Assembly (NCBI GenBank): GCA_027063075.1 | Contig: JAMOSM010000121.1 | Coordinates: 1 to 7,620 of the forward strand | DNA from: Nautiliaceae bacterium | Lineage (GTDB): Bacteria; Campylobacterota; Campylobacteria; Campylobacterales; Nautiliaceae | DNA length: 7,620 nt | Direction: 5' to 3' | Shown here: positions 1 to 7,061 of the stretch, in pieces | Layout: each line of letters begins with the position of its first letter | Numbering within the stretch: the first letter of the stretch is position 1 | Made by a program: the position numbers and the translations under genes | The notes under the pieces: generated by a model | The model's input: the letters and a program-made list of their open reading frames with translations, nothing else | Told to the model about the DNA's origin: nothing | Databases searched by the model: none

Positions 1-104
1 ATGCTTACTCAAAAGGCCTCAAAAACGCCAGTGAATTCAGAAGCAAAATAAATGAGGTAAAAGAACCTCAAAAAGCATTAGAGCTTTTGGAGGAGTATTT
101 TTAA
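1..104 (+). CDS. dusB: tRNA-dihydrouridine synthase, C-terminal end only (partial)
   Basis: An open frame enters from the left edge in frame 3 and ends at TAA 102-104, giving about 33 residues from AYSKGLKNASEF to ALELLEEYF. DusB-type flavoenzymes reduce uridine to dihydrouridine in tRNA D-loops. Their C-terminal helical tail typically carries a '(W/A)Y-kG--nas-FR--in' segment and ends near 'L--yF', and this fragment follows that pattern. The FMN-binding barrel and catalytic cysteine lie outside the window, so the identity rests on the tail alone. The stop codon overlaps the ribE start as TAATG, which implies co-transcription and probably translational coupling. A different helical C-terminus is possible but less likely. 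Confidence 0.7.
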   Translation, partial: AYSKGLKNASEFRSKINEVKEPQKALELLEEYF

Positions 105-709
105 TGTTTAACGGACTTATAAGAGAACTTGGAATTATTAAAAGTTTCAGTAATAATAAATTAAGAATCAAAAGCAAATATAAACCCCAAATTGGGGATT
201 CTATAGCAATAAACGGCGTATGCCTGACCGCTACTAAAATCTACACAGATGGATTTGAAGTGGAACTCTCACCTGAAACCCAAAAAATAGTATCGCTTGA
301 AAATTATATGCCGGGAAAAAAGGTTCATATAGAACCAGCTCTTAGATTTGGAGATAGAATAGACGGGCATTTGATTCAAGGACACGTCGATGCTATAGGA
401 GAGATACTTGAAATTAAAAAAACAAAAAACTCATACGATGTAATTATAAAAACGGACCCTAAAATCATCAAATACATAGCCCCGAAAGGCTCAATCGCAA
501 TAGATGGTGTGAGTCTTACGGTTAATGAAGTCTTTTCCGATAGATTCAGACTTACAATTATTCCCCATACGTTTGAAAACACGCTTTTTAAAGAATATAA
601 ACTCCACCAAAAAGTAAATATAGAAACAGATATGTTTGCAAGGTATATTTACCATATGCTTAAAAACTCCAACGAAGATATAAATGAAAAAATATTAGCG
701 TGGTGGTAA
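104..709 (+). CDS. ribE: riboflavin synthase, alpha subunit
   Basis: Riboflavin synthase dismutates two 6,7-dimethyl-8-ribityllumazine molecules into riboflavin and a pyrimidinedione, the last step of cytosolic riboflavin synthesis. The 201 residues match the family length and show its duplicated lumazine-binding barrels. The first barrel opens with MFNGLI and carries GDSIAINGVCLTAT (about 31-44). The second carries the 'GDRIDGHLIQGHVD' junction (about 83-96) and the paralogous IDGVSLTVNEV (about 133-143). The N-terminal MFxGxI sequence, which contributes to the active site, is intact. The start is fixed by GGAGGAG at 89-95, 8 bases upstream, and by the TAATG overlap with the preceding dusB-like gene. 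The final 15 bases overlap the end of a convergent gene. The symbol ribC is used for the same enzyme in some species. Confidence 0.96.
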   Translation: MFNGLIRELGIIKSFSNNKLRIKSKYKPQIGDSIAINGVCLTATKIYTDGFEVELSPETQKIVSLENYMPGKKVHIEPALRFGDRIDGHLIQGHVDAIGEILEIKKTKNSYDVIIKTDPKIIKYIAPKGSIAIDGVSLTVNEVFSDRFRLTIIPHTFENTLFKEYKLHQKVNIETDMFARYIYHMLKNSNEDINEKILAWW

Positions 710-1099
710 AAGGTTTTTTAAAAACTGTTTTGCCTCATCTAAATCCACAAGAGATATAAGCTCTTTATTTTTCACATAAAACCATTCCCTTTTATCAAAC
801 TTTTTGCCTGTTTGAAGCCTTGTTTCTATTACATCCCCTTCAAAAATTTCAACATCCCAGTCTTCTTTATAGGATTTTCCTTTCTTGCACCACTCTTTTC
901 CGTTTGAGGTTACAAATTCCCTCTCAACTATATCACCGTTTAAATAAAGCTTTGCTACATATGCTTTTCCAAATTTTGGAGTAAAACATCCGTCTGTTTT
1001 AAAATGGACCCATTTAGATTTTCTTCTTTTTAAAAGCTCATTTTTAGCTTTTTCAATAAACTCAACAAGTTCTTCATCACTGAATTTAGAAAAATCCAT
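695..1099 (-). CDS. uncharacterised 134-residue protein, predicted helix-beta-helix
   Basis: I do not recognise this family. By eye, an N-terminal amphipathic helix (about 7-26, SDEELVEFIEKAKNELLKRR) precedes a basic, strand-rich core (about 28-116) with a likely beta hairpin (YVAKLYLNGDIVEREFVT) and several tryptophans (W30, W70, W81, W106). A short C-terminal helix follows (about 119-131). There are two cysteines (C38, C71) and no signal peptide or membrane segment, so it is probably cytosolic. The start is supported by AAGGA (1106-1110 on the complement) 6 bases from the ATG and by a TGTTATAAT promoter just upstream. Its 3' end overlaps that of convergent ribE by 15 bases, and it is divergent from htrA. 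A real gene is likely, because start signals and protein-like composition agree. An SH3- or OB-like nucleic-acid-binding fold is only a guess. Confidence 0.75.
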   Translation of the reverse strand: MDFSKFSDEELVEFIEKAKNELLKRRKSKWVHFKTDGCFTPKFGKAYVAKLYLNGDIVEREFVTSNGKEWCKKGKSYKEDWDVEIFEGDVIETRLQTGKKFDKREWFYVKNKELISLVDLDEAKQFLKNLLPPR

Positions 1100-1118
1100 T
1101 AAGTATCCTTTTTAATTT

Positions 1119-1127
1119 ATTATAACA
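1119..1127 (-). promoter_or_regulatory. extended -10 promoter for the 134-residue gene
   Basis: The complement reads TGTTATAAT, a TGn motif joined to a perfect TATAAT -10 hexamer. I see no clear -35 hexamer, which is common in Campylobacterota. Transcription would start near 1112, leaving a leader of only about 12 bases in which the AAGGA ribosome binding site lies almost at the 5' end. Confidence 0.5.
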
Positions 1128-1178
1128 AATTCAAATTAAGCAAACTTTAAGTTTTTTAATATTTGATTAACTGCAAAG

Positions 1179-1187
1179 TGATACACT
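1179..1187 (+). promoter_or_regulatory. extended -10 promoter for htrA
   Basis: TGATACACT fits TGn plus a -10-like hexamer (TACACT, four of six matches to TATAAT), with T-rich sequence upstream. TTGATT at 1163-1168 is 13 bases away, too close to act as a standard -35. The start point would be near 1194, about 20 bases before the ATG. I see no CIRCE-like inverted repeat that would indicate HrcA heat-shock control. Confidence 0.4.
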
Positions 1188-1213
1188 AATAAAAATACTT
1201 TTAAGGAGCGGAA

Positions 1214-2599
1214 ATGAAAAAAATTTTACTGTCTGCAGCAATGACGGCAGTTCTTATGGCGTCTAATATTAATTTAAAGGTAGATAATTCCAATTTAAAA
1301 AGAGTAGCACCTACCCAAAACGGTGCAGTATTCTCATACTCTCCGATAGTTCAGAAAGTAATACCTTCGGTTGTAAATATTTCAACTGAAAAAGTTGTCG
1401 AAACAAAAATTCCAGAACAGTTTAGAAGATTTTTTGAAGACCCGTTTTTTAAAAGATTTTTCGGACCTTTTGGAAATATACCAAACCACCCTCAAAAAAG
1501 AAAAGAGTTTGCTTTAGGAAGCGGGGTTATTCTTACTAAAGACGGATATATCGTAACAAATTATCACGTAGTAAGCGGAGCTGAAAAGATAACCGTAAAA
1601 CTGCACGATGGAAGAAAATTTAAAGCAAAACTTATAGGCAGCGACCCTAAAACAGATTTAGCCGTTATTAAAATAGATGCAAAAAACCTGCACCCAATAA
1701 CTATAGCAAATTCTGACAAAGTAAAAGTTGGAGACATTGTTTTGGCTGTAGGAAACCCTTTTGGACTTGGGGAAACTGTAACTGAAGGGATTGTAAGTGC
1801 AAAAAACAGAACTTCAATCGGACTTAACGCATATGAAGACTTCATTCAAACAGATGCGGCAATTAACCCAGGAAACAGCGGCGGGGCGCTTGTGGATTTA
1901 AAAGGGAGACTTATAGGAATAAATTCGGCAATTATCTCTAGAAGTGGAGGAAACAACGGAATCGGATTTGCAATTCCAAGTAATATGATGAAATTTGTGG
2001 TAACTTCGCTGGTTACAAAAGGAAAGGTTGTTAGAGGTTATCTTGGGGTAATGATTAGTAATATTGATGCAAGCAAAGCAAAACTTTACGGAATTGACCA
2101 CGGAGTCCTTATTAACAAAGTAGAACCTAACAGTGCAGCAAGCAAAGCGGGACTTAAACCGGGTGATATCATTGTAGCCGTAGATGGTGAAAAAATAAAT
2201 AACTCAGGAGAGCTAAGAAATAAAATAGCTTTTAAAGGAGCGGGAGCCGAAGTTACACTTACAGTTTATAGAAACGGAAAATACTTAAAAATTAAAGCAA
2301 AACTTCAGGCACTTAAAACAAAAAAAGAAAAAATCCAAGATATTGAAACACTAAAAGGGGTAATTTTAGAACAGCAAAAAAATTATGTAGTCGTAGCAGA
2401 TATAGACCCAAATTCATATGCGGCAATGAGAGGACTTAACAAAGATGATAAAATCTTAAGAGTTAAAACAATAAAAACAGGTAAATGGGTAGAAGTTCAT
2501 ACAATTGATGAACTTAAAAAACTTCTAAAAGGTCTAAACAAAGGAGATGCATTAATAGAAGTTGAAAGAAAAGGAGAAATTGAGATTTTAAATCTCTAA
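1214..2599 (+). CDS. htrA: HtrA/DegP-family periplasmic serine protease-chaperone
   Basis: HtrA/DegP proteases degrade or refold misfolded envelope proteins as oligomeric cages. The 461 residues give the full architecture: a short N-terminal export signal (KK at 2-3, hydrophobic 4-17), a trypsin-like domain (about 45-265) and two PDZ domains (about 270-365 and 380-460). The catalytic triad is intact: His118 in TNYHVV, Asp148 in KTDLAVIK and Ser222 in NPGNSGGALVD. The loop between about 62 and 97 is rich in Phe and Arg (FFEDPFFKRFFG), as in many family members. The mature protein has no cysteine, so it lacks the disulfide-bearing loop of E. coli DegP. AAGGAG at 1203-1208, 5 bases upstream, sets the start. 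The cleavage site is weak (around MAS-N). The gene looks monocistronic, flanked by a divergent promoter and a convergent operon. DegQ is an equally valid label; the family is certain. Confidence 0.97.
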   Translation: MKKILLSAAMTAVLMASNINLKVDNSNLKRVAPTQNGAVFSYSPIVQKVIPSVVNISTEKVVETKIPEQFRRFFEDPFFKRFFGPFGNIPNHPQKRKEFALGSGVILTKDGYIVTNYHVVSGAEKITVKLHDGRKFKAKLIGSDPKTDLAVIKIDAKNLHPITIANSDKVKVGDIVLAVGNPFGLGETVTEGIVSAKNRTSIGLNAYEDFIQTDAAINPGNSGGALVDLKGRLIGINSAIISRSGGNNGIGFAIPSNMMKFVVTSLVTKGKVVRGYLGVMISNIDASKAKLYGIDHGVLINKVEPNSAASKAGLKPGDIIVAVDGEKINNSGELRNKIAFKGAGAEVTLTVYRNGKYLKIKAKLQALKTKKEKIQDIETLKGVILEQQKNYVVVADIDPNSYAAMRGLNKDDKILRVKTIKTGKWVEVHTIDELKKLLKGLNKGDALIEVERKGEIEILNL

Positions 2600-2608
2600 T
2601 TTCTTTTT
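2582..2608 (+). terminator. possible intrinsic terminator of htrA
   Basis: GAGATT at 2582-2587 pairs with AATCTC at 2591-2596 around a 3-base loop, immediately before the htrA stop codon. A T-rich run (TTTCTTTTTCTT) follows from about 2600. The stem is short, with two G-C pairs, so efficiency is doubtful. Confidence 0.35.
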
Positions 2609-2705
2609 CTTAAAACCTTTATAATAACTTTTATAAGAATAACAATCAACATAAAAATCTAATTTACATATTAACGCCAGACACCTAATAAAAGAAATTG
2701 TTACA

Positions 2706-2729
2706 AACCCCTGCAAAGAAGCAGGAGTT
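2706..2729 (-). terminator. intrinsic terminator of the fabZ-mreC operon
   Basis: Read on the complement, AACTCCTGC (2729-2721), a 6-base loop and GCAGGGGTT (2714-2706) form a 9-bp stem with one U-G wobble, followed by a T-rich stretch. On the plus strand the wobble becomes a C-A mismatch, so the hairpin favours the minus-strand transcript. The stem begins inside the TAA stop codon of the last gene. It may act weakly in both directions between the convergent units. Confidence 0.6.
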
Positions 2730-3291
2730 ATACATCATCAAAGCCGTCAAAATCGTCAAAACCTCCTCCAAATGTATCATCACTAAAATCTTCTTCTTCA
2801 TAACTTTCAAAATAATCTGTATTCATTACATCCTCATCTGAATCTACTGAAGCTATTTTTTCATCAAGCTCATCAAGTTTTGAATCAATTTCATCAAGCT
2901 TGCTTTCAATTTCATCTAAATCACTCTCTAAAACCTCATTAATTTCACTATCACTCATTCCAATTTCGTGTCCAAATTCAGTAGGTGAGACTGAATGGTT
3001 AAAAAGAAGATTATAAAGTCCCATTCCAGCCATTGCTCCTGCCATTGAACCTAAAAAACTACTTCCAAAGCCACCTAATGAACTGCTTGAAGAAGGTTGT
3101 GTCTGAGTCTGCTGAGCCTGAGCTGTCTGAGGGGTTGCTTTTAGGTCTTGAGATGAAAACTTTTTTTCATTTTCTCCTAATTTTTCTTCAAGTTTTGCAA
3201 CCCTTTTGTCAAGTTCATCAACTTTTTGAACTAGTTTTTCAAGTACAAGTCCCATTTTTTTTAATGTATTTTCAATTTGATTAAGTTCCAT
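2728..3291 (-). CDS. uncharacterised coiled-coil, glycine-zipper, acidic-tail protein downstream of mreC
   Basis: No family is recognised with confidence. The 187 residues divide into four parts. A coiled coil (3-38) has hydrophobic residues at 3, 6, 10, 13, 17, 20, 24, 27, 31, 34 and 38. A Gln/Thr/Ser linker follows (about 47-71). A glycine-rich hydrophobic segment (72-97) has the zipper G81-x3-G85-x3-G89. The acidic C-terminal half holds a second coiled coil of three near-identical heptads (125-145) and a tail ending FDDFDGFDDV. Residues 101-187 carry about 34 acidic and 3 lysine residues. There is no N-terminal signal; the hydrophobic segment may be a membrane or oligomerisation element. 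A coil, Q-rich linker, Gly/Ala segment and acidic Gly-rich tail loosely recall DUF2076 proteins, which is only an impression. It starts 15 bases after mreC behind AAGGAGG and is the last gene before the terminator, so it is probably co-expressed with the cell-shape genes. Confidence 0.85.
   Translation of the reverse strand: MELNQIENTLKKMGLVLEKLVQKVDELDKRVAKLEEKLGENEKKFSSQDLKATPQTAQAQQTQTQPSSSSSLGGFGSSFLGSMAGAMAGMGLYNLLFNHSVSPTEFGHEIGMSDSEINEVLESDLDEIESKLDEIDSKLDELDEKIASVDSDEDVMNTDYFESYEEEDFSDDTFGGGFDDFDGFDDV
2857..2919 (-). repeat. three tandem 21-bp units encoding coiled-coil heptads
   Basis: Units at 2919-2899, 2898-2878 and 2877-2857 (complement) encode LDEIESK, LDEIDSK and LDELDEK. The first part of each unit (YTWGATGARMTTGA-like) is the most conserved, and the 3' codons have diverged. 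This looks like in-frame duplication of one heptad and could change copy number between strains. Confidence 0.7.
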
Positions 3292-3296
3292 TTCAC

Positions 3297-3303
3297 CCTC
3301 CTT
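3297..3303 (-). promoter_or_regulatory. strong ribosome binding site of the 187-residue gene
   Basis: The complement reads AAGGAGG with a 5-base spacer to the ATG at 3291. It is the closest match to the 16S anti-Shine-Dalgarno sequence in the whole minus-strand operon and lies in the 15-base gap after mreC. It fixes the start and suggests this gene is translated independently, and more strongly than mreC. Confidence 0.7.
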
Positions 3304-3306
3304 AAG

Positions 3307-4050
3307 TTATTTTTTTATTGTACCGTTTTTTTCCACAACATAAAAGTAATCAGGCGTTAATTTTTTATAAAAAGGCTCTATTTTAACTTCCTGATAAAGT
3401 TTTTTTTGCTTAATTTCAACAACCTTTCCAACCAAAGCGCCTTTATAAAAAATACCATCAAGCCCGCTTGTTTTTACAATATCTCCAACTTTTAAAGGGA
3501 TAAATTTTTTTATATATCTTACAATATTTTTTTTACCGTAAAAAATTCCCGGGACCTCTTTATCACCTATCATTACAGTATAATTGGTATTTTCATTAGA
3601 GTTTAAATAAGCTAAAGAGTATTTTCCAAAATTTTTTACAACAATTCCTGCTGCTAAATTGTTATAAACAAGTCCTTTTGGAGATAAAACAGGCTTATTA
3701 TAATTTATATAAATTTGGGAAAAATCAGGTAAAGCGGCATAAGAAATCGTTCTAACAAAAAGCAAATTAGGTTTATCTATCACATTAAAATATTTTAAAC
3801 TTTTACACTCTTCATACAAAGCGTTAAACTGAGCTAACTCTTTTTTTAAAAAAAAATTTTCCCGTTTTAGATTTTTTATCTTTTTTTGCTGGTTTGAAAA
3901 AAAAGTAAGTTTTTCATAGATATTTTTTTTAATGTTAAAAATTTCACTTTTTACACTGTTTGAAAACTCTATTAAGTTTTTTTTAATTATGGGAATTTGA
4001 AACAGCAAAAGAAGCAAAAGGGAAAAAAAAACTAAATAAATCTTATTCAT
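3307..4050 (-). CDS. mreC: rod shape-determining protein MreC
   Basis: MreC is a bitopic inner-membrane protein that links cytoplasmic MreB to the periplasmic side-wall peptidoglycan machinery (PBP2/RodA). The 247 residues show the expected order. One N-terminal membrane helix (about 4-22, [12 protein letters not shown]) comes first, then a lysine-rich coiled coil (about 30-85), then the periplasmic beta domain (about 95-240). The C-terminal signature [21 protein letters not shown] (189-209, variable central part) is the clearest family mark. At 247 residues it is shorter than many proteobacterial MreCs. The ATG lies 8 bases inside the end of mreB, and I see no good Shine-Dalgarno upstream, so initiation probably depends on coupling to mreB translation. 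mreD, which follows mreC in many bacteria, is not in this window. Confidence 0.93.
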   Translation of the reverse strand: MNKIYLVFFSLLLLLLFQIPIIKKNLIEFSNSVKSEIFNIKKNIYEKLTFFSNQQKKIKNLKRENFFLKKELAQFNALYEECKSLKYFNVIDKPNLLFVRTISYAALPDFSQIYINYNKPVLSPKGLVYNNLAAGIVVKNFGKYSLAYLNSNENTNYTVMIGDKEVPGIFYGKKNIVRYIKKFIPLKVGDIVKTSGLDGIFYKGALVGKVVEIKQKKLYQEVKIEPFYKKLTPDYFYVVEKNGTIKK

Positions 4051-5068
4051 CCACGCTTGCTAACAGGTCTATTTGCTCAAGGGCTTTTCCTGTTCCTTTA
4101 GCAACGGCTAAAAGAGGCTCCTCCGCAATATAAACTGGAAGTGAGACTAAATCGCTTAAATACTTATCAAGACCTCTAAGCAGTGCCCCCCCTCCTGTTA
4201 AAACAATTCCGTTTTCTACAATATCACCTGCAAGGTCTGCTGGAGTTTCTTCAAGTACATCTTTTAATGCTTCACCTATCTCTTTTACAGGCTCTTTAAG
4301 TGCTTCTCTAACATCTTCGCTTGTAACGGTAATAGTTTCAAGAAGACCCGAAATTCTATTTTTACCTTTTACAAGCATTTTAAGCTCTTTATCAAGCTTA
4401 ATTGCACTTCCAATTTCTATTTTAATCTCTTCAGCCGTCCTCTCACCAATTACAAGATTGTATTTTTTATTGATATAATCGACTATAGACCTGTCAAACT
4501 TATCACCGGCAACCCTTATTGACTTACTTACAACAAGTCCGCCTAAAGAAATTACTCCAATTTCAGTAGTCCCGCCACCAATATCTATTACCATACTTCC
4601 CTGAGGGTCCCTTACAGGAAGACCAGCCCCAATAGCGGCAGCCATAGGTTCTTCTATTAAAAACACTTCTCTAGCTCCTGCACTCATTGCAGATTCTTTA
4701 ACCGCTTTTCTTTCTACCTGGGTTAAACCATACGGAACACAAATTACAATACGGGGTCTTATTAAACTTTTTCTGTTATGAACTTTTTGAATAAAATACC
4801 TTATCATCTCTTCTGTTACATCAAAATCGGCAATAACTCCGTTTTTCATAGGACGAATGGCTACAATGTCTTTTGGAGTTTTTCCAATCATATCCTTAGC
4901 TTCTTTACCTACGGCTAAAACTTTATTTTTATGCTTACCCTCTTTTATAGCAACAACGCTTGGTTCATTTATTACAATGCCCTTTCCCTTTACACTAACA
5001 AGGGTATTTGCAGTCCCAAGGTCAATTGCAAGGTCGCTACTAAAAACTCCAAGAACTTTACTTAGCAT
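4043..5068 (-). CDS. mreB: rod shape-determining protein MreB (bacterial actin)
   Basis: MreB polymerises on the inner membrane with ATP and directs lateral cell-wall synthesis. The 341 residues match the usual length. The N-terminus ([10 protein letters not shown]) is amphipathic, like the membrane-targeting segment of Gram-negative MreBs. The actin-fold motifs are complete: phosphate-1 IDLGTANT (15-22), the [13 protein letters not shown] segment with the catalytic-region glutamates (137-149), phosphate-2 [11 protein letters not shown] (160-170) and adenosine motif [14 protein letters not shown] (287-300). The start overlaps the clpX end by 11 bases, with AAAGG (5075-5079 complement) 6 bases upstream. 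Placement between clpX and mreC is the campylobacterotan arrangement as I recall it. Nothing appears missing or degenerate. Confidence 0.98.
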   Translation of the reverse strand: MLSKVLGVFSSDLAIDLGTANTLVSVKGKGIVINEPSVVAIKEGKHKNKVLAVGKEAKDMIGKTPKDIVAIRPMKNGVIADFDVTEEMIRYFIQKVHNRKSLIRPRIVICVPYGLTQVERKAVKESAMSAGAREVFLIEEPMAAAIGAGLPVRDPQGSMVIDIGGGTTEIGVISLGGLVVSKSIRVAGDKFDRSIVDYINKKYNLVIGERTAEEIKIEIGSAIKLDKELKMLVKGKNRISGLLETITVTSEDVREALKEPVKEIGEALKDVLEETPADLAGDIVENGIVLTGGGALLRGLDKYLSDLVSLPVYIAEEPLLAVAKGTGKALEQIDLLASVDE

Positions 5069-6275
5069 TTTCTACCTTTATCAAAACTGGCTCAGCTTTT
5101 TTTTCTATTACATCTTTTGTAATAATAACTTTATAACCTTTATACTCAGGAAGGTTAAACATAATATCCACCATTGCCTCTTCAAGAATTGCTCTAAGTC
5201 CTCTTGCACCAGTACCTCTTTTTATTGCTTTTTCGGCAATGGCTTCAAGTGCTTCACGTTCAAATTCAAGCTCAACCCCATCCATTGCAAAAAGGGCTTT
5301 ATATTGCTTAACTAATGCATCTTTAGGCTCAGTAAGAACCCTTATTAAATCTTCACGGCTTAAACCTTTAAGAGTTGCAATAACCGGAAGCCTTCCTACA
5401 AGCTCAGGAATAAGACCATATTTTACTAAATCTTCTGGCTCTACAAACGCAAAAATATCGTCTTTTGAGAGTTTTTCTTTTGGCTTTCCTAAAAATCCGA
5501 CACTTGCCCCCTCAAGTCTTCTTTTAATAATATCTTCAAGACCGTCAAAAGCACCTCCGCATATAAATAAAATATTGCTTGTATCAACCTGAATAAAATC
5601 CTGATGAGGATGTTTTCTTCCACCCTGCGGAGGAACATTTACAATACTTCCTTCAACAATTTTTAAAAGTGCCTGCTGAACACCCTCCCCGCTTACATCT
5701 CTTGTAATTGAAGGATTTTCACTTTTTCTGGCAATTTTATCAATCTCATCAATAAATAAAATTCCCTTTTCCGCTTTTTTAACATCCCCATCAGCTGCCT
5801 GAATAAGCCTTAAAAGGACATTTTCAACATCCTCTCCGACATATCCGGCTTCCGTTAAAGAAGTAGCGTCGGCTATTGCAAAAGGAACATCAAGAAGTTT
5901 TGCAAGAGTCCTTGCTATCTGAGTTTTTCCACTACCTGTTGGACCAATCATTAATATGTTAGATTTTTGAATTTCAACATCACTATCTTGAGCATATAAA
6001 ATTCTTTTATAGTGATTATAAACAGCAACGGCTACAATTTTTTTAGCTCTTTCCTGGCCTATTACATACTCATCAAGATGTGCTTTTATCTCTTTTGGAG
6101 TTAAAAGTTTTATCTCTTTATTTTCTGTTTTTTCTTTGTTTTTTAAACTTCCCATAATAATTTCATATGCGTGAAGAACGCAGTTTTTACATATAAAAGC
6201 TTTATTATCGGGAGCTGCTAAAAGTGGATTGTCTTCAGTCTCTACACTCCCACAAAAACTACACTTTTCTATCAT
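5058..6275 (-). CDS. clpX: ATP-dependent Clp protease ATP-binding subunit ClpX
   Basis: ClpX is a hexameric AAA+ unfoldase that feeds tagged proteins into ClpP. All landmarks are present in 405 residues: an N-terminal C4 zinc-binding domain (C5, C8, C29, C32), Walker A GPTGSGKT (111-118), pore-1 loop GYVG (144-147), Walker B ILFIDEID (172-179) and the RKH pore loop GGRKHP (218-223). The VGF tripeptide (259-261) stands where the IGF loop docks onto ClpP, followed by the arginine finger in GRLP (R295) and sensor-2 GARGLR (R358). The ATG lies 17 bases inside the end of lpxA, behind GGGG-rich AAAGGGGA about 8 bases away. clpP is not in the window and must be elsewhere. A ClpX not linked to clpP, within a lipid A/cell-shape operon, fits my recollection of Campylobacter. 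Confidence 0.98.
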   Translation of the reverse strand: MIEKCSFCGSVETEDNPLLAAPDNKAFICKNCVLHAYEIIMGSLKNKEKTENKEIKLLTPKEIKAHLDEYVIGQERAKKIVAVAVYNHYKRILYAQDSDVEIQKSNILMIGPTGSGKTQIARTLAKLLDVPFAIADATSLTEAGYVGEDVENVLLRLIQAADGDVKKAEKGILFIDEIDKIARKSENPSITRDVSGEGVQQALLKIVEGSIVNVPPQGGRKHPHQDFIQVDTSNILFICGGAFDGLEDIIKRRLEGASVGFLGKPKEKLSKDDIFAFVEPEDLVKYGLIPELVGRLPVIATLKGLSREDLIRVLTEPKDALVKQYKALFAMDGVELEFEREALEAIAEKAIKRGTGARGLRAILEEAMVDIMFNLPEYKGYKVIITKDVIEKKAEPVLIKVENAK

Positions 6276-7020
6276 ACGGTATTCCCCTTTTTGAATTTAA
6301 TACAAACTCCGCTAAATGTCTTACATATCTGTTTTCACTTTTTAAAAGTTCATTTGCAACCTCTTTTATAGGTTTGCCACTCTCAAAAAGCGCTTTATAA
6401 GCTTTTTTTATATCATCAATAATTTTTCTGTCGCTAAATCTTCTTCTAAGACCTGTTAAATTAAGCCCTCTAAGCTTTGCCCTGTTTCCTTCAGCTAAAG
6501 TATATGGAGGAATGTCCTGACTAACGGCACTCGCTCCTGCAATCATTGAGTGTTCTCCTATTTTTACAAACTGATGAATAGGAGTCATTCCGCCAACTAC
6601 CACATAATCCTCAAGCTCAACGTGTCCTGCAAGAGTAGCGGCGTTTGCTAAAATACAGTTATTTCCTATAATGCAATCGTGAGCTATATGAACATATCCC
6701 ATTAAAAGATTGTTATCTCCAATTTTTGTAACTCCGCCTCCTCCTACAGTCCCAGGATTTATCAGTGTAAATTCACGGATTTTATTGTTATTTCCTATAA
6801 TAAGCTTAGTTTTTTCACCTTTATATTTTAAATCCTGAGGAATACTTCCTACAACTGCATGAGAAAAAATATGATTGTTATCTCCTATTTCGGTATATCC
6901 TGTAATTATTGCATAAGGCTCAATTATACAGTTATCTCCAATTACAACATTTTCATCAATTATAGCGCCCACGCCTATTTGGCAGTTTTTGCCAATTTTT
7001 CCTTTAATTATCGGTTTCAT
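6259..7020 (-). CDS. lpxA: acyl-[ACP]-UDP-N-acetylglucosamine O-acyltransferase LpxA
   Basis: LpxA transfers an R-3-hydroxyacyl chain from ACP to UDP-GlcNAc, the first step of lipid A synthesis in the cytosol. In some Campylobacterota the acceptor is a UDP-diamino sugar, giving an amide link; the sequence here does not decide between them. The 253 residues have an N-terminal left-handed beta helix built of hexapeptides (about 1-185) and a C-terminal helical domain (about 190-253). HIAHDC places the catalytic base at His114 (His125 of E. coli), and a second conserved His is in PIHQF (His149). Gly178 in AEGN aligns with the E. coli hydrocarbon-ruler glycine. The ATG is forced: an in-frame TAG lies two codons upstream and the next Met is residue 107. 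The Shine-Dalgarno is poor (AGG only 2 bases away). It overlaps clpX by 17 bases. Confidence 0.96.
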   Translation of the reverse strand: MKPIIKGKIGKNCQIGVGAIIDENVVIGDNCIIEPYAIITGYTEIGDNNHIFSHAVVGSIPQDLKYKGEKTKLIIGNNNKIREFTLINPGTVGGGGVTKIGDNNLLMGYVHIAHDCIIGNNCILANAATLAGHVELEDYVVVGGMTPIHQFVKIGEHSMIAGASAVSQDIPPYTLAEGNRAKLRGLNLTGLRRRFSDRKIIDDIKKAYKALFESGKPIKEVANELLKSENRYVRHLAEFVLNSKRGIPYDRKV

Positions 7021-7061
7021 TGCCTATACTTTAAAATGTACTTTGAGGAATTATATTTCAT
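7017..7061 (-). CDS. possible 14-codon leader ORF coupled to lpxA
   Basis: On the complement, ATG at 7061-7059 opens a 14-codon frame, [14 protein letters not shown], whose TGA overlaps the lpxA start as ATGA. It has a well-placed ribosome binding site, AAAGGA at 7072-7067, 5 bases before its ATG, whereas lpxA has a poor one. This arrangement suits termination-reinitiation. The peptide is basic (four Lys/Arg-type residues plus Tyr) with no recognised function. A chance ORF in AT-rich sequence is a serious alternative. Confidence 0.35.
   Translation of the reverse strand: MKYNSSKYILKYRQ

Noticed and set aside
376..582. Minus-strand open frame inside ribE
   Set aside because: It lies wholly within a complete ribE in another frame and has no ribosome binding site or family features.
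708..735. A/T-rich palindromic run after ribE as a terminator
   Set aside because: Only about five pairs with a single G-C and almost no loop; it lies inside the coding sequence of the convergent gene.
1163..1168. TTGATT as the htrA -35 element
   Set aside because: It is only 13 bases from the -10-like hexamer, too short for a normal spacer.
1564..2101. Minus-strand open frames inside htrA (1564-1845 and 1898-2101)
   Set aside because: They are antisense to intact protease and PDZ coding sequence, with low-quality Ser/Phe-rich translations.
2620..2625. TATAAT on the plus strand after htrA, as a promoter
   Set aside because: No plus-strand gene follows and such hexamers are frequent in AT-rich DNA; an antisense RNA to the 187-residue gene cannot be shown from sequence.
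3033..3284. Plus-strand open frame opposite the 187-residue gene
   Set aside because: Its Leu/Phe/Gln-rich translation is the mirror of the coiled-coil coding strand; the minus frame has the strong ribosome binding site and regular heptads.
4857..5592. Plus-strand open frames opposite mreB and clpX (4857-5315 and 5239-5592)
   Set aside because: They are antisense to highly conserved genes with all motifs intact; no start signals are seen.
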